Of a stretch of DNA of 64,000 bases, positions 54,256 through 63,173 are shown in pieces. Source of the stretch: Lachnospiraceae bacterium (GTDB lineage Bacteria > Bacillota > Clostridia > Lachnospirales > Lachnospiraceae); the NCBI GenBank assembly GCA_900766925.1, contig CAAFXG010000216.1:1-64000 (forward strand), given 5' to 3'. A model generated the notes under the pieces. It was not told the origin of the DNA. It saw only the letters and a program-made list of their open reading frames with translations, and did not search any database. Position 1 is the first letter of the stretch, and each line of letters opens with the position of its first letter. The translations under genes and the position numbers were made by a program.

Positions 54256-55323
54256 CTATATCTTAAGCGTTATATATCCCGCCTCTGTTCCGATATAATA
54301 GATTGCATAAAGTAAAATCGGAATATTAAGTACAATAATATTGCAAATCATCCGTTTCCAGTTCTTCTTACTGAATACCCCCGGTAAAAGACCAAGCGTA
54401 ACCATAGGTATCGTAAATAATGCTATTCCCGTATAGTGAAACGAACCGGCAATACACAGCACTCCCAAGGTCAAAATCACCTTGTCACGTGGCTGCTCAT
54501 ATAATTTCCAGATTACATAGAACATTAACGGAACCATAATTGCTGAGTATACGTTTTTGCCCTCATAATTACGAAAGAAAATATAAAAGCCCTGTAGCAA
54601 CACCGATGACGCCGACATGCACAAAACATACATATATACACAGTAGAACAGCCACTGCTTAGCATCACTGTCCTTAAGCATTGTTCTCGCCAGCAAAAAA
54701 ATCAGTAAATTACCTATAATCAGAAATACAGCGGGATTAACTGTTCTTATTTCCATCAACGGATGAAGATTGAATATCTTGCTTACTACCGCACTGTGAT
54801 CAAGAAATGTCTGTGTGAAGGTTCTTGGTTCAAATGCAGTAAGGTAAAGCCCTGTTCTCGGGTCTGTTGTACCAATCTCATTGGTAAATACCGCAGTTGT
54901 AACATACGCAACATATTCCGACGGGTTATTGCTGCCACTCCAGCGTCCGTAAATCTCAACAAAAATAATCTGCGCCATCATCACAACAAAAAACAAAAAT
55001 GCATTGAGCTTGTGTGAAGCGATAAATTTCACGCAGTAGCGAATAGGTTCAAGTGCCTCCTTCCTACATATTAAGGCAATTATGATGACACTTAATATCC
55101 ATATACCCATCCATATAGACGATGTAACCGACAGTGGATTCTTAATATATTTGAGTGGAATTGCAAATAACATAAATTCCAATGCATATATAAACATTCC
55201 TGCAACCAGTGTTATTGTAAGGTCTGTTTCCTTACGCCTTGTAATCCTGTTGAACAACAGTCCATACACATAAAAGGTCGCCATATATATTATAAATATT
55301 ATAATAGTTTTACCAATTAACAT
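54256..55323 (-). CDS. Membrane protein, first part of a DUF6077-like pair
   Basis: A 355-residue polytopic protein with about nine helices. One outside loop (RWSGSNNPSEYVAYVTTAVFT) resembles the first loop of large DUF6077-type membrane proteins, which often have acidic residues there. ATG 55323 is preferred to TTG 55347 because GGAGC lies upstream. It is followed at once by the second membrane protein. Role unknown; the neighbours suggest repeat-unit polymerisation or transfer. Confidence 0.5.
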   Translation of the reverse strand: MLIGKTIIIFIIYMATFYVYGLLFNRITRRKETDLTITLVAGMFIYALEFMLFAIPLKYIKNPLSVTSSIWMGIWILSVIIIALICRKEALEPIRYCVKFIASHKLNAFLFFVVMMAQIIFVEIYGRWSGSNNPSEYVAYVTTAVFTNEIGTTDPRTGLYLTAFEPRTFTQTFLDHSAVVSKIFNLHPLMEIRTVNPAVFLIIGNLLIFLLARTMLKDSDAKQWLFYCVYMYVLCMSASSVLLQGFYIFFRNYEGKNVYSAIMVPLMFYVIWKLYEQPRDKVILTLGVLCIAGSFHYTGIALFTIPMVTLGLLPGVFSKKNWKRMICNIIVLNIPILLYAIYYIGTEAGYITLKI

Positions 55324-55439
55324 CTTAAATGCTCCATCCGCTCGCAATACACCTATGCTACTACATAGATACTATATATTGTAACACAAAACGCATAAAA
55401 CATCAACAAATCATCATGTTTATGTGTACCTAAGCGAAA

Positions 55440-55492
55440 ATATGTGGCTGACTCATCAGCCGCAAATAGGGGGTGATGTGACAGCCACATAT
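55440..55492 (-). terminator. Possible hairpin terminator downstream of the autolysin gene
   Basis: An 11-bp perfect inverted repeat (55440-55450 and 55482-55492) with a 31-base loop. On the minus strand the second arm runs into a short T stretch. An alternative inner hairpin, GGCTGA with TCAGCC (55446-55461), uses part of the same arm. It lies just after the autolysin stop codon, so termination is likely, but the T tract is weak. Confidence 0.45.
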
Positions 55493-55506
55493 CTATTATT
55501 CTAATT

Positions 55507-58500
55507 TTACTTTTTAAATTTCTTGAGTTTGTTAATGTAGTCCTTCACAATGCTGTAGCCATAGTTCTGAGCTGTTGCCCATCCGCAATGAGCAGGATTT
55601 TCATTTATGCCAAGCCATTCAACATAAGGTGCGTTACCACGCTTTACATAAGCAAATCTTGAATCAACGCATTTCTTGTTTAGCGGCTCCTTTGATGCAT
55701 ATGCCTTAAGGTGCTGCACCTGAGCCCTTATACCCTGTCTGACCGACTTAAAGCTTGCTCCCGATGCTCCATCATCCGTCGCACCGAGTCCGGCAAAGTT
55801 AAATTGTGTTATACTTACCTGCCCGCCATATGAAAGGAAGCCTGTCTCCTTCATTGCCTGACAGAATGCCACCTCAGCCTTTACGCCCTCAGCCTTACAC
55901 TCCTGTATATATATCTTACAGAAGGCTTCTATCGTCGGTGCATCTGTATCTGCATAAAATTCCGGATAGGTAGCCCTCGATTTATAATAGGCTGCCATCT
56001 GTTTTACGGTTGTATCACTCTCACCCATAATTTCATAATGGGATTCCTTGTATACATCCTTTATATTTTTATTGCCAATTCTGTTTTCCCTTTCTCCGTT
56101 GTACATAAAATGGTAATAATACTTCTGTAAATCATTTCCGAACGCATTTCTTAAGTCGCCATAATTTGTCATATAAATATTAATGTCAAACTTCTTGCTG
56201 GCAACTCGACCCTCGTTCATGCCCCAATTTACGAAATGTGCAATTACAGCATTTTCGTCTCCGCCAAAGGCTCTTCTTACATCAGGATTTTTCTTGAGAT
56301 AATAATCGTAATCGTAAACCCTCCTATAATCCACTCCGTTGTATACCGTGGTTGGATTCAGAATCGTTGTGACGCCCGTTGTCTTCCTGTTTTCATTCTT
56401 TCCGCCATTCATGTAGTGCAGGTAATACTGCACATAATTAGTTCCAAAGACTGCACGAAGATCTGAATTAGCATTTCTGTACGATTTTACATCAAAGCCT
56501 TCACAGGCTTTGCGCCCTTCACTCATACCAAAATTCACAAAGTGGTATAAAACCGCATTCTCGTCTGTACCGATTACCCTTCTTACATCAGGATTGCTCT
56601 CAAGATAGTAATCATAATTATACACATCCCTGTAATCAACACCATTGTAAATTGTTGTAGCGTTCTGAAGTGTTGTCACTCCGGTTGCAATTCTTCCCTC
56701 ACGCTTACCATTTTGCATATAGTGCTTATAGTATTTGACAAGGTCATTTCCAAACAAACTTCTTAAATCGGAATACATATTCCTGTATGATTTCACGTCA
56801 AATGTTGCAATTGCCTGACGTCCCTCTGCCATACCAAAATTCACAAAATGGTTCAGTGCACCTTCCGGATTGTCTCCGAATACTCTCTTAATATCACGAT
56901 TTTTCTTGGTATAATACTCAAAGCTGTAAACATCCTTATAGTCCACCCCATCCTTAACAGTTGTATATTTTGACTTTTCAGGGACAGTCTGCTCGGTTGT
57001 CACTTCCTCAGTGGTTGTCTTCTTTTTCTTCCTTGTGGTTGTTGCCTCCTCAGTCGTCACTTCCTCGGTAGTCGTCTTCTTTTTCTTTCTTGTGGTTGTT
57101 GCCTCCTCAGTCGTCACTTCTTCAGTGGTTGTCTTCTTTTTCTTCCTAGTTGTTGTTGCTTCATCGGAAGAAACAGCCTCGGTTGTCGTCTTTTTACCGG
57201 TAGTTACTGTCTCTGTGGTTTTATTACTGAAAGGCTTGCCGTTTCTGCCCTCTTTTTTACCCCATTTCAAATAGTGGATATAATAGCTTACCCAATCATC
57301 ACCATATGCTTTTCTTAGGTCCTTATATCTCTTTTTGTATGCCTTTACGTCAAATTTCTTATTAGCAACACGTCCCTCAGCCATTCCATACTCCACAAAA
57401 TGCTTGAGTGCACCTGTAGGGTTGTTGCTGTATTTCTTTCTTACATCCTTATTGAGTTCTATATAATCCTCAAAATTATATACAGGTGAATAATCAAGTG
57501 TGCCATAAACAGTATCTGCCGTCTTCTTAAGACCAAGATACTTTACTATCGCATTTGCATCAGCAACTCCCATTTTCTTCAACATTGCATCAGAGGACAG
57601 GAAAGTTGCAGCATCGCTCGGATTGGAAACATAAGCATGCTCTACAATAAGACCGGTAAAGCCATAGCTTTTAGCATTTCTGATTATTGAATAGTAATCT
57701 GAAATTGTACCGTCCGGATAGTATTCATTGTGAGTTGCACCTGCATAAGTTGCATAATCTCTTGTGTAAATTCCACTGTCACTAAGTCCAAGGGCTACCA
57801 GTCTCTTCTGAATAGCTGCTGCCAGATTCTTTCCTGACGCCCCGAGAAGTGGTTTGTAGCTACTGTTAGGATAGTAAACGCTCGCACCATTTGCTTCCGA
57901 ACTGGTGGATGCATTATTATGAATACTTATAAATAAATCTGCGCTCTTACTGCTTGCATACGCCGCCCTGGCATCAAGGTCAACATAAATATCTGAGCTC
58001 CTTGTCATATAAACCTTTACACCCACATACTTCTCAAGCTCAGCCTTGCAATACTGGGCAATAGATAAATTAACGTATTTCTCAATAATTCCGTTGCCTG
58101 ATGCACCCACGTCGATGCCACCATGTCCCGGATCAAGCACAACCACATATTCGCCGGTCTTTCCGGTACCTACCAGTCCGCTTCCATCCGCAACCTCTGC
58201 TATCGCTGCCGCAACATCATCAGAGCTAAGCTCATCCTTTTCCACATCGACTACTATTACTCCGGGTTCACTGTCATCGGCAATATCGGAAGGTAATTCA
58301 TCATGAATAGCCTCAACCTGTGTATCAACCCCGAACACCGCTGTTATGCCTTCCTCCGAAGGAACAAGCTCAACAGTATTACCTGCTATAGTTGCACAAA
58401 CTGTATTTACTACATACTGCCCCTTGGCACTGTTATCAGTAAAATTCAGGTTAAACAGTGCTGCATTTCCTGATATTTTATCAGCCTGCTTAACGTAGTC

Positions 58501-58812
58501 CAAGCCCGTTGTCTTATTTGTATATGATATTGATGCAGCATCAAGCTCAACATCCTCATCACCCACACCGGCAAGAATATACTGCGTTCCGGGCGTCTCT
58601 ACGTGATCACTGCCTATAACCAGATATGTAAGCTCAGCTTCCTGCCCCTCTGCAGCTTCTCCTTTGGTGTCCGACACTATATCGTCCTCATCAATGATTT
58701 CTTCAATCTGAATACTATTTTGTGCCTGCATGGCTGCGGCCGGAATATCTGCCGTCGGAAAAATCATGCATGCACATAAAAATCCCGCTAATAATTTCGT
58801 AAATCGCTTCAT
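55507..58812 (-). CDS. Secreted bifunctional autolysin: N-acetylmuramoyl-L-alanine amidase plus glucosaminidase-like domain
   Basis: A 1101-residue secreted protein. A signal peptide covers ~1-28 (KRFTKLLAGFLCACMIFP). Residues ~222-425 form an Amidase_3 domain with zinc ligands H230 (DPGHGG), E244 and H298 (SIHNN) and catalytic E391 (VEHAYVSNP). Four repeats of ~90-100 residues follow, each with two half-units ending in G-x2-EGR or EnR. A Thr/Lys/Glu-rich linker lies between repeats one and two. The C-terminal ~170 residues resemble a glucosaminidase (FCQAMKETGFL, ITQFNFAGLG). It probably cleaves peptidoglycan, with the repeats binding wall or its glycans. ATG 58812 has GAGGAG upstream; frame extension to 58956 would translate the leader palindrome. 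Confidence 0.85.
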   Translation of the reverse strand: MKRFTKLLAGFLCACMIFPTADIPAAAMQAQNSIQIEEIIDEDDIVSDTKGEAAEGQEAELTYLVIGSDHVETPGTQYILAGVGDEDVELDAASISYTNKTTGLDYVKQADKISGNAALFNLNFTDNSAKGQYVVNTVCATIAGNTVELVPSEEGITAVFGVDTQVEAIHDELPSDIADDSEPGVIVVDVEKDELSSDDVAAAIAEVADGSGLVGTGKTGEYVVVLDPGHGGIDVGASGNGIIEKYVNLSIAQYCKAELEKYVGVKVYMTRSSDIYVDLDARAAYASSKSADLFISIHNNASTSSEANGASVYYPNSSYKPLLGASGKNLAAAIQKRLVALGLSDSGIYTRDYATYAGATHNEYYPDGTISDYYSIIRNAKSYGFTGLIVEHAYVSNPSDAATFLSSDAMLKKMGVADANAIVKYLGLKKTADTVYGTLDYSPVYNFEDYIELNKDVRKKYSNNPTGALKHFVEYGMAEGRVANKKFDVKAYKKRYKDLRKAYGDDWVSYYIHYLKWGKKEGRNGKPFSNKTTETVTTGKKTTTEAVSSDEATTTRKKKKTTTEEVTTEEATTTRKKKKTTTEEVTTEEATTTRKKKKTTTEEVTTEQTVPEKSKYTTVKDGVDYKDVYSFEYYTKKNRDIKRVFGDNPEGALNHFVNFGMAEGRQAIATFDVKSYRNMYSDLRSLFGNDLVKYYKHYMQNGKREGRIATGVTTLQNATTIYNGVDYRDVYNYDYYLESNPDVRRVIGTDENAVLYHFVNFGMSEGRKACEGFDVKSYRNANSDLRAVFGTNYVQYYLHYMNGGKNENRKTTGVTTILNPTTVYNGVDYRRVYDYDYYLKKNPDVRRAFGGDENAVIAHFVNWGMNEGRVASKKFDINIYMTNYGDLRNAFGNDLQKYYYHFMYNGERENRIGNKNIKDVYKESHYEIMGESDTTVKQMAAYYKSRATYPEFYADTDAPTIEAFCKIYIQECKAEGVKAEVAFCQAMKETGFLSYGGQVSITQFNFAGLGATDDGASGASFKSVRQGIRAQVQHLKAYASKEPLNKKCVDSRFAYVKRGNAPYVEWLGINENPAHCGWATAQNYGYSIVKDYINKLKKFKK
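56989..57159 (-). repeat. Three tandem 57-bp repeats encoding a Thr/Lys/Glu linker
   Basis: Three near-identical 19-codon units (ATTTRKKKKTTTEEVTTEE) in the autolysin. Length change by whole units keeps the frame, so copy number could vary between strains and alter the spacing of the wall-binding repeats. Confidence 0.85.
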
Positions 58813-58830
58813 TTGTATCTCCTCTTTTTT

Positions 58831-59007
58831 ATGTGGATGTATGCTTCGGTGTGCATGACTAATATATAATAAACAGGCACGCTCTTGCTTGGTTGTCCAC
58901 GTAGCGGATACTAAACTCGTGTAAAGAACACACTCGTTAAGTACCGACGTTCCCAAACAGCCTGTTTATTATATATTAGTCATGCACACCGAAGCATACA
59001 TCTACAT
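58831..59007. repeat. Large palindrome: 48-bp inverted repeats around an 81-bp centre, in the autolysin leader
   Basis: Arms 58831-58878 and 58960-59007 are reverse complements with one mismatch in 48. The 81-base centre can pair further but imperfectly. Each arm contains a TATAAT-like sequence pointing inward. The element lies between the autolysin promoter and its RBS, so the transcript would fold into a very long hairpin. It could be an invertible segment, a palindromic mobile unit (MITE-like) or an RNA regulatory structure; the sequence alone does not decide. No target-site duplication is seen. It also fills most of the 333-base gap between genes at 58813-59145. Confidence 0.8.
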
Positions 59008-59042
59008 AATTCATCACATGTTTGTATATAAGCAACATCCGA

Positions 59043-59071
59043 ATTGTAACATTTTTTTAACAATTACGCAA
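59043..59071 (-). promoter_or_regulatory. Probable promoter of the autolysin gene
   Basis: On the minus strand TTGCGT (59066-59071), a 17-base spacer and TACAAT (59043-59048): five of six in the -10, three of six in the -35. It lies upstream of the palindrome, giving a leader of roughly 220 bases. Confidence 0.5.
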
Positions 59072-59145
59072 TATTTTTTCGTCTTGTTTCCTCTATTTTC
59101 CACAGAAATTCATGCGTAATATATTGCCGGTTACCAGCTTGTTTT

Positions 59146-62100
59146 TTATATGCATACAATATTGTCGGTTTTTAGTGCAAGTCTCCTGCATATTATTGTA
59201 ACCTCGTATTGTCCCGGCTCAAAGTATTCTTTAGGTATTTCACACCTAAAGCCTGTAAAATCTACATCTACCTCTGAGGTGTTGTTATCTGCCACGTCGG
59301 GTCTGTATACCTTGCAGGTGTCCAACAAATATGTTTTTTCCTCATTTGAAAGCAGAAGCTTGATTTTGGTATCATTGTTATTGTATCTGCCACTTATAAA
59401 TGCCCAGCCTTCAAGGTATACCGTATCTAACACCTGAACAATATCAAGCTTTCCCCTGACCAGATCAGATACTTTAAAACGTGTATTTTTATTTTTTACT
59501 TCGTTGTATTCAGGTTGATTTTTTGTGTAATTATATGAAAAATCAATTTTGTTCTGGCACAGATTAATATTATAAAATGGGTCCTTCGACCTGAATCCCT
59601 GATGCATTTCATATAATTTGCGCAATTCACCTGCAAGACGTTTTGACTTATCTGGGTCATCCAAATCATATCCGCGGCTGACCGACTCGTAATGAACAAG
59701 TACAGCGTCTGTCCGGACAACATTGTAGTAACCATGTTCCAGAAGCTTAAAGCATAAATCAACATCATTATATGCAACTGCAAGCTCCTCATTAAAGCCT
59801 CCTGACTCCTCAAATTTTTCCTTTGACACAAGAAGGCATGCCGCAGTTACCGCACAATAATCATACTCAATTAGATTTCTTGCAAAATAGCAGCTTGTAT
59901 TATCACTGAGATTTGAGAACGCATGGGTAGGACCATTTGCAATATTAATAACGCCAACATGTTGTATATTTCCTGTTTCGGGATACACAAGTTTGGCCCC
60001 TACAGCTCCCACATGAGGAAGCTGGGCCTGTCCAAGCATTCTTCCAAGCCACTCTCCTCTTATTATCTCAGTATCATCATTTAAAAATAAATAATAATCT
60101 CCGGACGCATTGGCAGCAGCCAGATTGCACATGCGCGAGAAATTAAATTCCATCGGCTCATATATATATTTTACATCATATTTCTCTGCCAACTCACTAT
60201 ATTTGTCCCTGTTATCAGCATTACTGCCATTATCAACAAGGACAATTTCAAAGTTTCGGTATTCCGTAAGCCCATAAATAGAATCCACACACCTTTTAAG
60301 TATGTCATAATTATCCTTTGATGGTATCAGAATACTTACCTTGGGATTATTTTTCACCTTATAATTTACCCGGAACAGACTGCTTTCCCCAATACGCTCA
60401 ACATAAGCATCTGTCCCACGTCGCAAAAGAGCGTTCTCTTTACATCTCTTTGTAGCTTCCATAATATAAGGCTCTGCATCTTCACTTTCTCCGGCAGATT
60501 CCTTTCGTTCACGCCAATGATATAAGACCTTGGAAATATGTGCTATTTTATCTGTTTTCTCCGTAAAACGAAGTACAAAATCATAGTCCTGTGCACCCTC
60601 GTACCCTGCTCTTAATCCTCCGATTTCATCAGCAATACTCTTCCTGAACACAGCAAGATGACCGGTATACATAAACGACATCAGCGTATCCGGCGACCAA
60701 TCAGGCTTAAAGTGTGGCATATGTCTGTTTTTACCATCGTTGTCAATCCTATCCTCATCACTGTATATGAAATCCAGAGTTTTATCCTCGTTAAGTTTTT
60801 TGACAACCTCATACAGGGCATTGTGAGCGAGGATATCATTACACTCAAGGAAGACAATATACTCTCCTGTAGCAAGCTCCAATGCAGAATTACTACAGTT
60901 TGAAATACGTCCCTTTTCTTCCCTATATACAATTTTAATATTAGAGTCCCTCTCATACCTCTTAAGGGTATCCTTTACATTCGACCATGTAGATGCATCG
61001 TCTGCAATACAAAGCTCCCAATTCGTGTAGGTCTGCCTTTTTACAGACTCAATACACGGGATAAGATACTTATCGGGAACATTATATACCGACATAAGAA
61101 TTGATATTTGTGGGTTATATTCAAAAGCTTCATCCCTCGGATATTCGCTTTCAACATCATTAATCCACTTTTCATAACCATTATCACCGGAATTTTCCCA
61201 TAAGTGCCTATACTTGTATTTATACTTCCCAAGCAGCTTAAGCTCCCTTGCCCTTTGTGGCGCCACAAGCTCAAAAATTTTCCTGTTTATCTTCTTTACT
61301 CCACGCACACATTTATTCAATGGCTTCAAAACACGTGTCTGCTTTTCCAGATTTCTAAGCTCTGTATTTCTATGCTCAAGTATCTGTGACAGATTGTCGA
61401 TATGTGTGTCCTTAAGCTCAATCTGATTAGTAAGATTATTGATGTGCTCGTCCTTGAGTCTTATATCCTCATTAAGACTCTTAACCTGCTGTGCAAGCTG
61501 TTTAAGCTGCTCATCCCTAACATCAAAGTCTTCGTCCGATAAATTAAGCCTTATATAGGGCTTCTCATATCTTGCAGTGTAAATATATTTTCCGCCCTCA
61601 CCATGAACCATACTTTGGAAGCAGTAATCCATTTCACTGTACAGCCATATATCATTATCAGAAAAGTCAAACGCCTTTAAAAATTCATGCTGCAAAAAAT
61701 GCTTTTCAAGAACTGCACTGTTTTCTTTATACAGATACAGCAGCGCACGAAACAACAGAAAACGTGCCGGAACGTCAAAATCAACGACCCACTCGTAATC
61801 TATACATATTATTTTATCATTCTGGATAATATAATTGCTGAAAATGGCATCAAGATTCGATACCTTAAATGATCTTTCATCAGTAGGATATAAATTCGGA
61901 AATGCAGCCTTAAATTCCTCACTTATAACAAAGGGTCTGCTGTTCTGTTCATCCGTTTCAAAGATAACATTTGCCGCAGCCCGGATTTTACAAATTATCG
62001 CCTCAGGGCTGTCCTCATAAAAATTGACATCATCAAGCAGGCCTCTTCCCTCAACAAATTCAAATCTAAGTCCATTGCCCTGTTTTGTATATGGAATAGG

Positions 62101-62289
62101 AGTTATTTTACCCGGCACGGAGCACAGCTTTTCATAGTTTTTCTGTATATTCTCAAAATGTGTTGTTGCACGCCTGTCTATAGGCTGTTTTAACACATAT
62201 TTCTCCCCATCGCATTCAATTATGCTGGTCTTAAGCTGAAACTCCGGTTTCCTTGTTGAATTGTATTTTGTATATAATACCTTTTCCAT
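59146..62289 (-). CDS. Multidomain protein: kinase-like N terminus, coiled coil and two GT2 domains
   Basis: A 1047-residue protein. Residues ~1-260 resemble an aminoglycoside-phosphotransferase/kinase fold (KYVLKQPID early, IICIDYEWVVDF where the metal-binding Asp would be). Residues ~262-330 form a heptad-rich coiled coil. A first GT2 domain begins near 395 (ISILMSVYNVPDKYL, DDASTW, YSDEDRI) and a second near 660 (VSILIPSKDNYDILK, LVDNGSNADN, FLNDDTEI). The last ~100 residues form a beta-rich domain. It probably adds two sugars in sequence to the growing polymer. The kinase-like part may phosphorylate a sugar, but its catalytic residues are not convincing. Confidence 0.78.
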   Translation of the reverse strand: MEKVLYTKYNSTRKPEFQLKTSIIECDGEKYVLKQPIDRRATTHFENIQKNYEKLCSVPGKITPIPYTKQGNGLRFEFVEGRGLLDDVNFYEDSPEAIICKIRAAANVIFETDEQNSRPFVISEEFKAAFPNLYPTDERSFKVSNLDAIFSNYIIQNDKIICIDYEWVVDFDVPARFLLFRALLYLYKENSAVLEKHFLQHEFLKAFDFSDNDIWLYSEMDYCFQSMVHGEGGKYIYTARYEKPYIRLNLSDEDFDVRDEQLKQLAQQVKSLNEDIRLKDEHINNLTNQIELKDTHIDNLSQILEHRNTELRNLEKQTRVLKPLNKCVRGVKKINRKIFELVAPQRARELKLLGKYKYKYRHLWENSGDNGYEKWINDVESEYPRDEAFEYNPQISILMSVYNVPDKYLIPCIESVKRQTYTNWELCIADDASTWSNVKDTLKRYERDSNIKIVYREEKGRISNCSNSALELATGEYIVFLECNDILAHNALYEVVKKLNEDKTLDFIYSDEDRIDNDGKNRHMPHFKPDWSPDTLMSFMYTGHLAVFRKSIADEIGGLRAGYEGAQDYDFVLRFTEKTDKIAHISKVLYHWRERKESAGESEDAEPYIMEATKRCKENALLRRGTDAYVERIGESSLFRVNYKVKNNPKVSILIPSKDNYDILKRCVDSIYGLTEYRNFEIVLVDNGSNADNRDKYSELAEKYDVKYIYEPMEFNFSRMCNLAAANASGDYYLFLNDDTEIIRGEWLGRMLGQAQLPHVGAVGAKLVYPETGNIQHVGVINIANGPTHAFSNLSDNTSCYFARNLIEYDYCAVTAACLLVSKEKFEESGGFNEELAVAYNDVDLCFKLLEHGYYNVVRTDAVLVHYESVSRGYDLDDPDKSKRLAGELRKLYEMHQGFRSKDPFYNINLCQNKIDFSYNYTKNQPEYNEVKNKNTRFKVSDLVRGKLDIVQVLDTVYLEGWAFISGRYNNNDTKIKLLLSNEEKTYLLDTCKVYRPDVADNNTSEVDVDFTGFRCEIPKEYFEPGQYEVTIICRRLALKTDNIVCI

Positions 62290-62347
62290 AGAAATACCTC
62301 TCTAGTATAATATGTATTGCCTCCTCATCAAATTATCAATACATGAT

Positions 62348-63154
62348 TTACTTACGGCTTACTACCAAAAACGAGTTTGCAAACCATTCAAACATCTCAT
62401 CACTGCTCAGGGAATCCGCCACTAATGCTTCATCAAATGCCAGCAGACGCGGTCCCACGTAATTCGGTGTATTTTTCTTCATTACACCCTGTTTAGGAAG
62501 ATATTCCTCCGAATAAATCTCTGTCGGAAGTCTGTAATCCGGAATCGGATAATAAAATTCGTTATTTGAAAAACCCGCTTTCTTTAATACTTCTTCAAGC
62601 TTATTCCTCGAGTATCTCTTTTCATTTAAGTTACCCTGCAGACCATCAAATGCGTTATCTGTATCATTGTCAGTTGCTCCGGACCAGTATTTTATTGCAT
62701 ATTTGTTGTCCATCGCTACAAAGAGCTTTCCTCCCGGTTTCAGACACCCTCCAACGGTCTCAAGGGCATCTTCATCAAAGCTTCCTATCATCGTAATATA
62801 ATCATACAAATCTGCATTTACAGCATATTCACCATCAAGAAAGGCTTTCGAAGATGCATTTATTACCGTAAGATTATTTCTGTCCCGGTTCATATATTTG
62901 TTTACCTCTGCGTAGTCACTGTTTTCCTCAACAGCAACAACATTATCAGCCCACTCGCACAAGAGTGCCGTTATGACGCCACATTCAGCTCCCAATTCAA
63001 GTATTCTATCTGTTTTCTCAAAGAAAAACCAATCAAGAATATTCCTTCTGATTGGTGAAAAATGGTATAGAAGCTCACTATCCGTCTCCTTCATCAGTGC
63101 TTCCTCTACACATTTATTTGTTCTGACAAAATCGAGTAATCTGTTTTCTGACAT
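62348..63154 (-). CDS. SAM-dependent methyltransferase
   Basis: About 268 residues. The class I SAM-binding motif I is ILELGAECGVITALL, and the acidic end of strand two is VVAVEENSDYAEV. A later block, GGCLKPGGKLFVAMDNKYAIKYW, is typical of O-antigen and teichoic-type polysaccharide methyltransferases. ATG 63154 is preferred to 63202 because GGAGAGGG lies upstream and the longer version would overlap the ATPase gene. In Wzt-linked clusters such enzymes cap the chain end, setting length for export; here this is inference from the adjacent Wzt-like gene. Confidence 0.78.
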   Translation of the reverse strand: MSENRLLDFVRTNKCVEEALMKETDSELLYHFSPIRRNILDWFFFEKTDRILELGAECGVITALLCEWADNVVAVEENSDYAEVNKYMNRDRNNLTVINASSKAFLDGEYAVNADLYDYITMIGSFDEDALETVGGCLKPGGKLFVAMDNKYAIKYWSGATDNDTDNAFDGLQGNLNEKRYSRNKLEEVLKKAGFSNNEFYYPIPDYRLPTEIYSEEYLPKQGVMKKNTPNYVGPRLLAFDEALVADSLSSDEMFEWFANSFLVVSRK

Positions 63155-63173
63155 CAATAACCCTCTCCAAAAA

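Noticed and set aside
54240..54260. Frameshift joining the two membrane proteins
   Set aside because: The second gene has a clear GAGGAG site and ATG after the stop, so a true start is more likely.
55464..55472. AAATAGGGG, matching half of the recombinase site
   Set aside because: Only nine bases, with no opposite arm or spacer; chance is sufficient.
57011..57274. Plus-strand reading frame rich in Val, Phe and Ser
   Set aside because: It is the antisense of the Thr/Lys/Glu linker repeats; no RBS and a low-complexity artefact.
58813..58956. Longer N terminus for the autolysin
   Set aside because: The extra 48 residues come from the palindrome; the ATG at 58812 has a good RBS and begins a signal peptide.
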